From: Paenibacillus kobensis NBRC 15729 | GTDB lineage: Bacteria > Bacillota > Bacilli > Paenibacillales > Paenibacillaceae | NCBI RefSeq assembly: GCF_004000825.1 | Contig: NZ_BILZ01000001.1 | Location: 1 to 64,000 of the forward strand | Direction of reading: 5' to 3' | Length of the DNA: 64,000 nt | Shown here: positions 17,454-25,315 of the stretch, piece by piece | How the letters are laid out: each line of letters begins with the position of its first letter | Numbering within the stretch: position 1 is the first letter of the stretch | Program-made: the position numbers and the translations under genes | Notes under the pieces: model-generated | The model's input: only the letters and a program-made list of their open reading frames with translations | Databases searched by the model: none | What the model was told of the DNA's origin: nothing

Positions 17454-19460
17454 ATGAGCAGCTTTGGTGATGAGATTCGGCAATTAGAAGAGAGTTATTT
17501 TGTAGGCCGCAGCATGGAGCTGGAGGCTTTTCGAAATATCGTCGTCAACTCGGATAGTACGTCAACTATCCTTAATATTAGCGGTACAGGGGGAATTGGC
17601 AAAAGCTCATTGTTGGACCAATTCCAACGAATATGTGCCCGTGAAGGGGTTCCGTTCATCCAGTTGGACTGCGTGGACTTCACAAAGACAACGACTGGGT
17701 TTACTTCGCGGTTACTCGCTATCCTCAAGGTAGAAGCCGTTAATGAGGGACGCGAAGACGAGCTATTGCAGCAAGCCGAGCAACAGCTGAATCATCTGGC
17801 TGACAAGGGGCGCCTAGTCTTAGCAATCGACACGTACGAAGAAATGGACGAGCTTGATGATTGGCTCCGGAATACCTTCTTAGTTCGATTATCGAGCCGT
17901 ATCATTATCTTATTAGCGGGCCGGTTTCCATTAAAAGGAGGCTGGGTCTCATCACCGGCATGGAGAAGATTAGTGAAGTTTATGCCGCTGTCTCCTTTTG
18001 ACCTCGAAACCTGTAAAGCGTATAGCTCCATTCATGGAGAGTGCGATGAGAGCTTCGTGCGGCAATCCTATCTTATTACCAAGGGACATCCCTTAGCGCT
18101 ATCTCTGTATATAGGCGTACATAACCGGGAGCAGGAGCCCGAAACGCTTCAGTGGCAGGAAACCTTCAAAGAAATTGCAGGCCGGTGGCTGCGCGAGCTT
18201 CCGGATCCGGCTTTGTGCGAGCTGCTGGAAGCCGTAACGATGATGCGAGTATTCAATCACGAAATAGTTGAAACGATGCTTGAGCGGGAAATCAGCAACG
18301 AAGAGTTTGACAAGCTGATTCATCTTTCCTTCGTTCGCAAAACAGAGCGGGGCTGGTATTTGCACCAGGTTCTTCGCAAAGCGCTATACCAGGATTTTAG
18401 ATTAAGAAAGCCTCAAATCTACCACCGTCTGTGGCAGCGGAGCGTCAAATACCACTACGGCCTTCTTACATCAGGCCATGTTGCAACGGAGGAGCGAAAT
18501 CTTCTTCTGCTCGATTACATCTATGTTGTGGGGGACCCCGGTTTTCGGGCTATGTTCTACGATGATGCGATTGATCAATCCTACTATTTCGAATCCATAC
18601 ACGAAGACAACTTGCATGAAGCGGAGCAATATGTTCAAGATGTCCTTGTCAACCTGAAAGATTTCGTACAAGAGATGTTCGATCCCGTGACGAACGAGAA
18701 GTACACTTATAAGATACCCAAGTCCGTTAACGAGAAATGGTTTACTTCCATTCAGCTTTCCGAAGTTATTTCATTAGGCAAAGATGCTGTAAGGCTGCTT
18801 AAGAACGAGAAAAACGAAGCGGTGGGCATGTTTATCTATATTCCGGTTCATCGTCAATCCCTGCCGTTATTGGAACAGAACCCGATTACGCAATCCTACT
18901 TCCGAGCCTTATCCAGACAAGAGCGGGATAAACTGAATGTATCTCCCGAATCGCCTGCAGGATGGTTTCAATATAAAATCGATTTTTCCAAGGACGGCAG
19001 CGCAGCCGCCCGATTCATGTTCTTCCAATCTTATCTCTCCTATTACTTGAAAGGCGGTGTGATGATATACACGACGCCAATGAAATATTTGCAGGAAGCG
19101 GTCAAAGGGATCGGCTATCTAGAGATACCAAGAGCCACGCATAAAGCGTTTGGTCCTGATTTTCCTGCTCCGGTAATGGCGCTTGATTTCAGGGAAGATA
19201 AAGACATGAAGAAATTTGTCGATAATCTATACCGGTCAACGAAGATCGACAGCAAGGACGAGGCTCTTGATGCCGTTCTATCGGGCCTGACGCCGCGAGA
19301 ACGAGAAATTGCTCTTCTGGCAATAACCTGCTCTTCGAATGAGGAAATTGCCCAGAAGCTTTATTTGTCGGAGATTACGGTGAAGAAAAATTTGAGCCGA
19401 ATTTACGAGAAGCTGGAAGTGAAGGGGAAGACGGAGCTGGTTAAAAAGCTAATGAGCTAA
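17454..19460 (+). CDS. STAND-type ATPase with C-terminal LuxR helix-turn-helix
   Basis: 668 residues from the ATG at 17454, chosen because TGGAGG ends 5 bases before it; a TTG 12 bases upstream overlaps that site. The N-terminal half has a P-loop (GTGGIGKS, residues 44-51) and a Walker B-like RLVLAIDTYE, as in signal-transducing NTPases. The last 58 residues form a LuxR/NarL DNA-binding domain (LTPREREI, then IAQKLYLSEITVKKNL). The middle 300 residues are unrecognised and probably sense the signal. There is no receiver domain. It sits between the synthetases and the tail module, all on the same strand, and has its own upstream region and terminator. Which neighbour it controls is inferred only. 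Confidence 0.88.
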   Translation: MSSFGDEIRQLEESYFVGRSMELEAFRNIVVNSDSTSTILNISGTGGIGKSSLLDQFQRICAREGVPFIQLDCVDFTKTTTGFTSRLLAILKVEAVNEGREDELLQQAEQQLNHLADKGRLVLAIDTYEEMDELDDWLRNTFLVRLSSRIIILLAGRFPLKGGWVSSPAWRRLVKFMPLSPFDLETCKAYSSIHGECDESFVRQSYLITKGHPLALSLYIGVHNREQEPETLQWQETFKEIAGRWLRELPDPALCELLEAVTMMRVFNHEIVETMLEREISNEEFDKLIHLSFVRKTERGWYLHQVLRKALYQDFRLRKPQIYHRLWQRSVKYHYGLLTSGHVATEERNLLLLDYIYVVGDPGFRAMFYDDAIDQSYYFESIHEDNLHEAEQYVQDVLVNLKDFVQEMFDPVTNEKYTYKIPKSVNEKWFTSIQLSEVISLGKDAVRLLKNEKNEAVGMFIYIPVHRQSLPLLEQNPITQSYFRALSRQERDKLNVSPESPAGWFQYKIDFSKDGSAAARFMFFQSYLSYYLKGGVMIYTTPMKYLQEAVKGIGYLEIPRATHKAFGPDFPAPVMALDFREDKDMKKFVDNLYRSTKIDSKDEALDAVLSGLTPREREIALLAITCSSNEEIAQKLYLSEITVKKNLSRIYEKLEVKGKTELVKKLMS

Positions 19461-19497
19461 TCCTCCTCGTGACGCAGAAAGTCCAGGTTGAAGTGAG

Positions 19498-19569
19498 ATG
19501 CACCCTTAGAATTGACGTTGGATGAACCTCCGGGTTATCCGATGGAATTCTTTGAGGTGCATTTTTTTA
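19498..19569 (+). terminator. Long imperfect terminator hairpin after the regulator
   Basis: Outer arms ATGCACC (19498-19504) and GGTGCAT (19556-19562), then seven or more T residues. Inside, further matching segments (AGAATT/AATTCT, GGAT/ATCC, AACC/GGTT) build one 65-base imperfect stem. It lies 38 bases after the regulator stop. Confidence 0.8.
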
Positions 19570-19606
19570 TGCCAGGACTACTCACGGAAGATTCTGAATG
19601 AGGCTG

Positions 19607-19622
19607 GAAAATACGTATTTTC
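19607..19622. promoter_or_regulatory. Perfect 16-base palindrome, possible operator
   Basis: GAAAATACGTATTTTC reads the same on both strands. It lies between the regulator terminator and the tail module and is AT-rich with a central CG step, as many repressor sites are. The cognate protein is unknown. Confidence 0.4.
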
Positions 19623-19706
19623 ACCGATATGAGCATTGAATCCCGCTTGCTATGATGAGCACAAGAAAACTAAATTTCATCGAAAGCAAGGTAATATGGA
19701 TTGGTT

Positions 19707-19730
19707 TTCGAACATCGAAGCAAGTTCGAA
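19707..19730. promoter_or_regulatory. Inverted repeat TTCGAAC-N10-GTTCGAA
   Basis: Perfect 7-base arms at 19707-19713 and 19724-19730. It resembles a Gram-positive LexA box in its arms, but the spacer is far too long for LexA. It could be a site for another regulator of the tail module. Confidence 0.35.
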
Positions 19731-19809
19731 GCGAAGTCGGAGAGGAGTAATGTCGGATGCAAATAGCTATGCGTAAAAGGGGGATACATTTCGGGCTTTA
19801 ATGTATACC

Positions 19810-19827
19810 GTATACCATTTTGTATAC
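19810..19827. promoter_or_regulatory. GTATAC-N6-GTATAC dyad upstream of the tail module
   Basis: Same hexamers and spacing as the dyad at 17405-17422; a further GTATAC lies at 19803. The second hexamer overlaps TATACT (19823-19828), a good -10 box without a matching -35 box, as expected for an activated promoter. It is 150 bases before the first tail gene. Confidence 0.45.
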
Positions 19828-19976
19828 TTTGGTGTTATTTCGTACTCCGATCCACCCCAGTTATGCTGGTTGAGTGAAATTCACAGACGCCAAACGACGC
19901 GGTTATTCGACACGTACGGCGAGAATCGACGCTTGGCAGATGTTCAGGTCAGGGAATGGAGGGGGTCATCAGCACC

Positions 19977-20453
19977 ATGTCGTTAATGATGGAGGTCGAC
20001 AGTATCGCCCGGGAGATCGAAACGTTGTATCCGGAGGCGAACGTCTATCGGCTGGAAGAGCCCGAAGGACCTGCACCCGGCGCGTTCGTGATCGGATTGA
20101 TGGAGGAAAGGCGAATGAGCGAAGCAAGGGACCATACGCTAGTCGAACGGAAGTACGCGGTCATTCGATATGGGGCGAATGCGCGCCAGACGCTTTTGGA
20201 CATGGAAGCACTCAGCCGTCATCTCCTCAACGAACGGCTCGCGATCCCGATCGGAGATTCCGCGCGTGTCATGCGGATCGAATCGTTCTCTTATGCATCG
20301 CCTGTCAAGGCGGAGAACGGAACGGACGTGTGCAGCGGCTTCATTCAAACGTTGTCGAGAGAACCGCGGATCGAGCCTGTCGTTGAAAAGATCGGCAAGG
20401 TGAACATCCGTACGCAAGGAATGCAAGATTATTTGAAGGGAAGGGATATGTAA
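19977..20453 (+). CDS. Phage tail terminator-like protein (XkdJ/DUF6838-like)
   Basis: 158 residues. The start at 19977 was chosen because GGAGGGGG (19958-19965) lies 11 bases upstream; an ATG at 19956 overlaps that site. The sequence begins SLMMEVDSIAREIETLYPEANVYRLEE-like and has the pattern of small proteins that sit just before the sheath gene in PBSX-type tails. In that family the protein caps the tail tube. The stop overlaps the next start in TAATG, so the two genes are translationally coupled. The family assignment rests on position and overall pattern, since no sharp motif is known to me. Confidence 0.65.
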   Translation: MSLMMEVDSIAREIETLYPEANVYRLEEPEGPAPGAFVIGLMEERRMSEARDHTLVERKYAVIRYGANARQTLLDMEALSRHLLNERLAIPIGDSARVMRIESFSYASPVKAENGTDVCSGFIQTLSREPRIEPVVEKIGKVNIRTQGMQDYLKGRDM

Positions 20454-21511
20454 TGGGAGGCAAATGGGATACGATCTCGCTGCCGGTGCGGCCGGGACTG
20501 TACTTGAATTTTGTGGAGGCTGCGGCTGCCCAAATCAAAGGAGGCGCCCGGGGGACGGTAGCTGTGCCGCTGTTCGTTTATGGCTCCGCGGAGGAAGGCA
20601 AATTCTACACGATCGAGAAGGAGTCCGAAGCTATTACGCTGTTCGGAGCAGACAACGTGCAGCCGATCCGCTTTATTCTGGATGGCGGTGCAAAGGAAGC
20701 GCTCGTCTATACGATGCCGGTAATTGTCAGTAAGGAGGAGGGGGCAGAACAGGCTGCGTATACAGCGATGCGGGAGGCCTTCGAAGCCCGGAACTTTAAT
20801 GTGTTCGTCTATCCAGGTGAAGTGTCGGCGACCGAACAGAACGCGACGCTCTCGTGGTGCCTGAGCAATCGCGAGGAAGGCAAGCATTTTCTCGTCGTGT
20901 TCGGCGGCACGTCCATTGAGGATCAGGACGTGGACAAAGGCAATGAGCGGACGACGCGGCTCACCGATCTATATGCGGTCAATCTGATCAATGGCGTGGA
21001 AATCAACGGCACGACGTTTACCTCCTCGCAGTACGCGACGTACGTCGCCGGCTTGATCGCGGGTACGGCTATCAACCGATCGATCACGTACACGCCAGTA
21101 CGGGCGACCGATGTGACGAAGCGGCTTCGCAAAAGCGAGATTCAGAAGGCGCTCGAAGCGGGTTCTCTCGTCTTGGTTCACGACGGCGAGAAGGTCAAGG
21201 TCGAACAAGGACTTGTGACGGGCAAGGAGAAAATCCGCGCCATCCGCGCACGGCAAGCAATCTCGACCGATATCGCGAAGACGGCTGCGGACAGCTATAT
21301 CGGGCGGCTCGATAACAACGCCGACGGCCAGGCGGCGCTGATCTCGGCGGTGAAAGCGTACTTGGAACGCCTGGAGCTGAACAACGTGCTGACCGGTATC
21401 ACGGTCGTGCTGGACCCTGACCGTCCTTCGGTCGGCGACAGCGTGTTCCTGCTCATCTCGTATACGGAGATTGACAGCATGGAACGTATTTTCCTGACGA
21501 TCAAAATTTAA
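20453..21511 (+). CDS. xkdK: Contractile tail sheath protein (XkdK-like)
   Basis: 352 residues. It begins MGGKWD, has a middle domain with LVVFGG and TTRLTDLYAVNLINGVEINGT, a repeated AGLIAGT-type segment, and ends in a typical sheath C-terminus (TGITVVLDPDR to YTEIDSMERIFLTIKI). PBSX-family sheaths are about this long and stand directly before the tube gene, as here. The sheath subunits contract to drive the tube through a target envelope. Its presence shows a contractile, myovirus-like tail and not a flexible one. The start overlaps the preceding stop by one base. Confidence 0.92.
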   Translation: MGGKWDTISLPVRPGLYLNFVEAAAAQIKGGARGTVAVPLFVYGSAEEGKFYTIEKESEAITLFGADNVQPIRFILDGGAKEALVYTMPVIVSKEEGAEQAAYTAMREAFEARNFNVFVYPGEVSATEQNATLSWCLSNREEGKHFLVVFGGTSIEDQDVDKGNERTTRLTDLYAVNLINGVEINGTTFTSSQYATYVAGLIAGTAINRSITYTPVRATDVTKRLRKSEIQKALEAGSLVLVHDGEKVKVEQGLVTGKEKIRAIRARQAISTDIAKTAADSYIGRLDNNADGQAALISAVKAYLERLELNNVLTGITVVLDPDRPSVGDSVFLLISYTEIDSMERIFLTIKI

Positions 21512-21537
21512 TTCGAACATTCCGGGAGGGAATAGCG

Positions 21538-21972
21538 ATGCTGGACGCAACACGCGTCATTAACGGGACTTATGGTTATGTCTATCACGACAGCAAGTGG
21601 CTGACGAATATCAAGTCGGCGGAGGCGACGGTCGAGATCGCCAAGGAAGAGATCAAACGGGCGGGCTCCCGCTGGACCGCGCACAAGGTGACGGGACTCA
21701 GCGGTTCGGGTACGATCACCGGCTACAAGGTGACGTCGGAATTCGTTGAGCGGATCGGACAGATCGCCAAGGATGACGCCGGAACCTTCACGACCGAGCT
21801 CATCCTCAAGCTGGAGGACCCGGAGTCCTTCGGCGCTTATCGAATCCGGCTCAAGGGCGTGACATTTGACAAGATTCCACTAATGAACTTCGAAGTGGGG
21901 TCGATCGTTGAGGAAGAACTTCCGTTCACGTTCACCGGGTACGACCTGATGGACCGGCTTCAACCGGAATGA
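21538..21972 (+). CDS. xkdM: Tail tube protein (XkdM-like)
   Basis: 144 residues behind a GGGAGGG ribosome site. It begins MLDATRVINGTYG and carries SAEATVEIAKEEIKRAGSRWTAHK and SGSGTITGYKVTSE, typical of the XkdM family of inner tube subunits. It stacks as hexamer rings inside the sheath. The order sheath-tube-chaperone is the usual one for contractile tails, and the size fits the family. Confidence 0.92.
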   Translation: MLDATRVINGTYGYVYHDSKWLTNIKSAEATVEIAKEEIKRAGSRWTAHKVTGLSGSGTITGYKVTSEFVERIGQIAKDDAGTFTTELILKLEDPESFGAYRIRLKGVTFDKIPLMNFEVGSIVEEELPFTFTGYDLMDRLQPE

Positions 21973-22023
21973 ACAGATAGGCAAGGCAGTCTTACGATTA
22001 GATAAAAAAAGGAGAAATGCAAT

Positions 22024-22416
22024 ATGACAGACAGTCGGCAATCAAGCGTTCTTCAAGCGCTCCTCAGCGTCGACAGCAAGCCGCAGCGGGATATCCCAAT
22101 CCGGCGTCTCGGCGTCGACTTCCGCATCCAGGCGCTGGACGGCAAGACGATCCACCGTATACAGGAGCAGTGCACGCATTATACGGGCAAAGGCGGCAAG
22201 CGCGAGAAGGTGCTTGACGAAGAGCAATTCGGAGCCCTCGTCATTCAGCGCGCCTGCCTCGTGCCCGATTGGACCGCCAAGGAGCTCATCGACAAATACG
22301 GCACGGCGACGGAAGCAATCCTGGAGCTGCTGCTGGCGGGCGAGATCGCAAAGCTCTCGTCTGAGATCCTTGAGATCAGCGGCTTCGGCGACGACGAGGA
22401 AGACGTAAAAAACTGA
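22024..22416 (+). CDS. xkdN: Tail assembly chaperone, short form (XkdN-like)
   Basis: 130 residues behind AAAGGAG. It lies between the tube and tape measure genes, where tail assembly chaperones occur. The C-terminus is acidic (FGDDEEDVKN). The last two sense codons before the stop lie in an A-AAA-AAC slippery heptamer, and a -1 frame continues for 64 codons, so this is the G-type product of a G/GT chaperone pair. In known phages the pair coats the tape measure during assembly and is absent from the finished tail. Confidence 0.85.
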   Translation: MTDSRQSSVLQALLSVDSKPQRDIPIRRLGVDFRIQALDGKTIHRIQEQCTHYTGKGGKREKVLDEEQFGALVIQRACLVPDWTAKELIDKYGTATEAILELLLAGEIAKLSSEILEISGFGDDEEDVKN

Positions 22417-22607
22417 TCAAAGCGGGCGGCGAAGCGTTCCTGCTGCATCTGATCTTCCAGAGGCACCATCTCCCTCCGGACGAAGTGTTCAACAAGGACG
22501 ACGGGACGAAGCGATTCATGTATGCTTCGATGATGCTGCAGCTAGAGGAAGAGGAGCGTGCCCGCAAGGTGCAGGAACAAGCCGCCCGTAAATCGAAGCG
22601 CGGTTAA
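22024..22607 (+). CDS. Tail assembly chaperone, long form by programmed -1 frameshift
   Basis: Reading 22024-22413 in frame, slipping back one base at the heptamer 22407-22413, and continuing from 22413 to the stop at 22605-22607 gives 194 residues. The added 64 residues (LIKAGGEAFLL at the start, a charged EEEERARK segment, basic end RKSKRG) have no start codon with a ribosome site of their own. Length, position and the A-AAA-AAC site match the GT form of tail chaperones, which binds the tape measure through the added part. The slip itself is inferred and was not measured. Confidence 0.8.
22407..22413 (+). promoter_or_regulatory. Slippery heptamer A-AAA-AAC for -1 frameshifting
   Basis: The heptamer AAAAAAC is in the exact zero-frame phase X-XXY-YYZ, immediately before the TGA stop at 22414. 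In eubacteria A-AAA-AA(G/C) sites are known to shift. A GC-rich stretch follows and may fold, but no clear pseudoknot was seen by eye. Confidence 0.78.
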
Positions 22608-22640
22608 CGGACCGTGCCAAGGAGGGGAGGGAAGAGGCAT

Positions 22641-24665
22641 ATGGCCAAGGCAAGCAACGAAGTCGACAAGCTGGCCAAGCAACTGAGCAACATGACGAGT
22701 CAATTCGAGGCTCTGGAGAAAGTAATCCAGAAAACGACGCAAGCGATGCAGCTGATCCAAACAGCGGGTACGCAGACGAACCAAGTGCTCGCCGCGTCGC
22801 CCTCGAATACACTTGCTCCGGTCAAGACGTCGGTGTGGACGAAAATGAAAGCCAAATTCGAGCAAAAATACCCCAAGGCAAGCGAAGGCTTGAAAGCGTT
22901 CTTCAGCCCGGTTTCGCAGGCCACTCCGAATCAAGCGGCTTCACAGAGCAGTCCGAATCAAGCACCCTCGGGTAAAGGAGCATTCGTCCTGAAGCATGCG
23001 GGAAACTTTATACAAAAGGCTTCTCCGTTCTTCAAGGCAGGTCCTGCGGCCGAAAAAATGAGCGGCGCCATGGCGCAGATGGAGGAAGTTGGACTGGGCG
23101 TCGTCGGCATCTTAGGCCAGCTCAGCGGGGCCGGAATGGATGCAGCCAGTGAGGTGGGCGGCGCGTTCAGCACGATCAGCCAGAAGACTGGGGCAACCGG
23201 AGATCAGCTTAACGAACTGATGGGCTCGTTCAAGCGTGTCGCCGCGACCGCACCGCAAAGCATGGAGGAGATCGCGGAGTCGCTGTCGGACTTGCACAAG
23301 AGCACAGGCGCGACCTACGGAACGCTTGAGAATCTCACCAAGGCGACCTTGAACGCGGCTCAGTTGACGGGCGGCAAAAGTGCGGACATCGCGTCCGCGG
23401 CAGCCGGGGCGATGAAAGCGTGGGGCTTAAGTGCAGAAGACGGTGCGCTGCTGTTGGATCGCTTCTATGCCGCGAGCAAGGCTTCTGGCGTCGGGATGGA
23501 CGTCCTCATGAAGCGGTTCCAGGAGTCCGGCGGGCCGCTGAAGCAAATGGGTCTTGGGTTGGATCAGTCTATCGCGCTTCTCGCGAAGTGGCAAGACGCT
23601 GATCTCCAAGGACTTGGCGACGGGCTGAAGAAAGCGTTCCTCGATGGCAACGGCGTGGAGGGCTTCGGGGAGCAGCTGAAAAACGCGAGCTATCTATTCG
23701 ACGCCACGCGGATGGCTTCCGACCGGTTCGGCGCATCCGTCGGTCGTGACCTTGCCGTTGCGCTTCAAGGCGGTCAAGTCGAGTTTAAGGGTGCAATGGC
23801 TGCACTTCAAGGCTCTAGCGGGATTCTGGATAAGCAATCCCAAGCCGCAATGGGCTTCGGCGAGCGTTGGGGTGAGATGAAGAATCGGATTACGCTGGCG
23901 CTGGCACCAGTCGGCGAGGTGCTGCTGAAGCTTGGCGAAGCGATATTCCCGGTTGCGCAGATGTTCAGCAACGGGCTGTCCTACATGATGGACAACGCGA
24001 ACGTGTTCGGTCCGGCAATCAAAGCCATCGCCGGCGTGCTGCTCTTGCTGTTCGTCCCGAGTCTGCTCGCAACCGCGGCGGCAACGATTGCTGCCATGTG
24101 GCCGCTGCTCGCGATCATCGCGGTCGTAGGCTTGATTGGTGCTGCCTTCGGCTATCTGAGCTCGCACTGGGACGATATAGTCAGCTACTTGAAGGAAAGT
24201 TTTATGGAATTCTGGGAGTTCATCCAAGCGATTCCGAAAAAAATCAAGGCATTGTTCGGCGGTTCAGACGAGCTGAAGACGGTCACAGTCGCTTCGAAGA
24301 CTGTCGCAGTCGATCCGAAGAACTTTGAATTCGATCCGAAGAAGGTCGCAGCCGCTCCGGAGGCATTAACAGCTGCTCCGAAGGCAATAACAGCTTCACC
24401 GAAGGCATTAACAGCCGCTCCGAAGACTTCGACAGAACTTTATAAAGGCCTCGATTACATGCCGTTCGACGGCATGGCCGTCCGGACGCGCAAAGGGGAG
24501 AACGTGATGCCAACGGGTGAGAACAAGATACCGTCCGAGGGAAGCGGCTCGGCAAGTATCACGATCACCGGCAATACGTTCAACGTCAACCAGCCCTCCG
24601 ATATCGATGCCATCGCGAGAGCGCTGGCGCGAGAGATCAGGATCGCGGGAGGGCTGATGGCATAA
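22641..24665 (+). CDS. xkdO: Tail tape measure protein (XkdO/TP901-like)
   Basis: 674 residues from the ATG at 22641, placed behind GGAGG; a GTG 27 bases upstream overlaps the ribosome site. The N-terminal part is helical, with a coiled-coil-like start. Residues about 150-300 carry the TP901 core (KTGATGDQLNELMGSFKR, then LNAAQLTGGKSADIASAAAGAMKAWG). A strongly hydrophobic segment lies near 465-515 (AGVLLLLFVPSLL, AIIAVVGLIGAAFGY), as in other tape measures. A tandem heptapeptide repeat follows. At roughly 0.15 nm per residue this length predicts a tail of about 100 nm. Confidence 0.9.
   Translation: MAKASNEVDKLAKQLSNMTSQFEALEKVIQKTTQAMQLIQTAGTQTNQVLAASPSNTLAPVKTSVWTKMKAKFEQKYPKASEGLKAFFSPVSQATPNQAASQSSPNQAPSGKGAFVLKHAGNFIQKASPFFKAGPAAEKMSGAMAQMEEVGLGVVGILGQLSGAGMDAASEVGGAFSTISQKTGATGDQLNELMGSFKRVAATAPQSMEEIAESLSDLHKSTGATYGTLENLTKATLNAAQLTGGKSADIASAAAGAMKAWGLSAEDGALLLDRFYAASKASGVGMDVLMKRFQESGGPLKQMGLGLDQSIALLAKWQDADLQGLGDGLKKAFLDGNGVEGFGEQLKNASYLFDATRMASDRFGASVGRDLAVALQGGQVEFKGAMAALQGSSGILDKQSQAAMGFGERWGEMKNRITLALAPVGEVLLKLGEAIFPVAQMFSNGLSYMMDNANVFGPAIKAIAGVLLLLFVPSLLATAAATIAAMWPLLAIIAVVGLIGAAFGYLSSHWDDIVSYLKESFMEFWEFIQAIPKKIKALFGGSDELKTVTVASKTVAVDPKNFEFDPKKVAAAPEALTAAPKAITASPKALTAAPKTSTELYKGLDYMPFDGMAVRTRKGENVMPTGENKIPSEGSGSASITITGNTFNVNQPSDIDAIARALAREIRIAGGLMA
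24345..24430 (+). repeat. 21-base tandem repeat in the tape measure gene
   Basis: About four copies of a 21-base unit encoding (A/S)PKALTA-type heptapeptides, preceded by related VDPK/FDPK units from about 24285. Copies differ at a few bases. It lies between the hydrophobic segment and the C-terminal domain and looks like a flexible Pro-Lys-Ala linker. Confidence 0.75.
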
Positions 24666-25315
24666 TGGCGACGATGCAATTCTGGCTGACGGCCGACGAA
24701 GAACGATTCCGATTCCCCGTCAATCCCGACCAACTGACGATCAAGACAGCGTACGGCTACGACGACGTGAAAGTGTCGCAGCTCGGCGAGTATACGATTT
24801 TCGGCGATCCGGTCTTGAGCGAATACGCGATCTCTTCTTTTTTTCCTCGTGATTATCACCCCGGATACTGCGAATATTCCGATCTCCCCGATCCTTGGCA
24901 ATCCGCCTTAATGATCGAACGCTGGATGCGCGGGGGCCGGCCGGTGCAATTCGCCGTGACCGGAACGGAGGTCGAGACCCCCGTCACGATTCGATCCTTC
25001 AGCTATCGAGAACGTGCGGGCAGCCCGGGCGATATTTATTTCGAGCTCGAACTGAAACAATACGTCTATGTCTCATTCCGTCAGGTCGATTCTGCGAAAG
25101 GCAAACGAACCGTCCTGGACGGATCTGGACGCGCCGACAACAGGCAACCGCCGCTCAGCTATGTCGTCGTCCCGCGCGACACGCTCTGGAAGATCGCGCA
25201 GCGGACGCTTGGCGATGGCGACCGGTGGCGGGAAATCTACGAGGCGAACCGGACGCAGATCGGTAAAGATCCGAACCGGATTTACCCCGGCCAAGTGCTG
25301 GCGGTGCCGCGATGA
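24665..25315 (+). CDS. xkdP: LysM-containing tail protein (XkdP-like)
   Basis: 216 residues; its ATG shares a base with the tape measure stop (TAATG). The N-terminal domain (FWLTADEERFRFPVNPD, then ISSFFPRDYHPGYC) is typical of XkdP. The last 50 residues are a LysM domain (VPRDTLWKIAQRTLGDG to IYPGQVLAVP) that may bind peptidoglycan or pack on the hub. In PBSX the homologous gene has the same position and size. It overlaps the next gene by four bases. Confidence 0.88.
   Translation: MATMQFWLTADEERFRFPVNPDQLTIKTAYGYDDVKVSQLGEYTIFGDPVLSEYAISSFFPRDYHPGYCEYSDLPDPWQSALMIERWMRGGRPVQFAVTGTEVETPVTIRSFSYRERAGSPGDIYFELELKQYVYVSFRQVDSAKGKRTVLDGSGRADNRQPPLSYVVVPRDTLWKIAQRTLGDGDRWREIYEANRTQIGKDPNRIYPGQVLAVPR

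Larger units (their letters stand above)
19461..19976. other. Intergenic control region upstream of the tail module
   Basis: A 516-base region without a convincing gene. It holds a long terminator hairpin, a perfect 16-base palindrome (19607-19622), an inverted repeat (19707-19730) and three GTATAC hexamers (19803, 19810, 19822). Short frames such as a 14-codon one at 19757 have no support. Confidence 0.65.

Noticed and set aside
19707-19730. LexA/SOS box before the tail module
   Set aside because: The arms look like CGAAC and GTTCG, but the spacer is ten bases rather than four, so LexA would not fit.
19874-20386. A second gene in another frame over the tail terminator gene
   Set aside because: Its composition is that of a shadow frame (many Arg, Gly and Cys), it has no ribosome site and it overlaps a well-supported tail gene.
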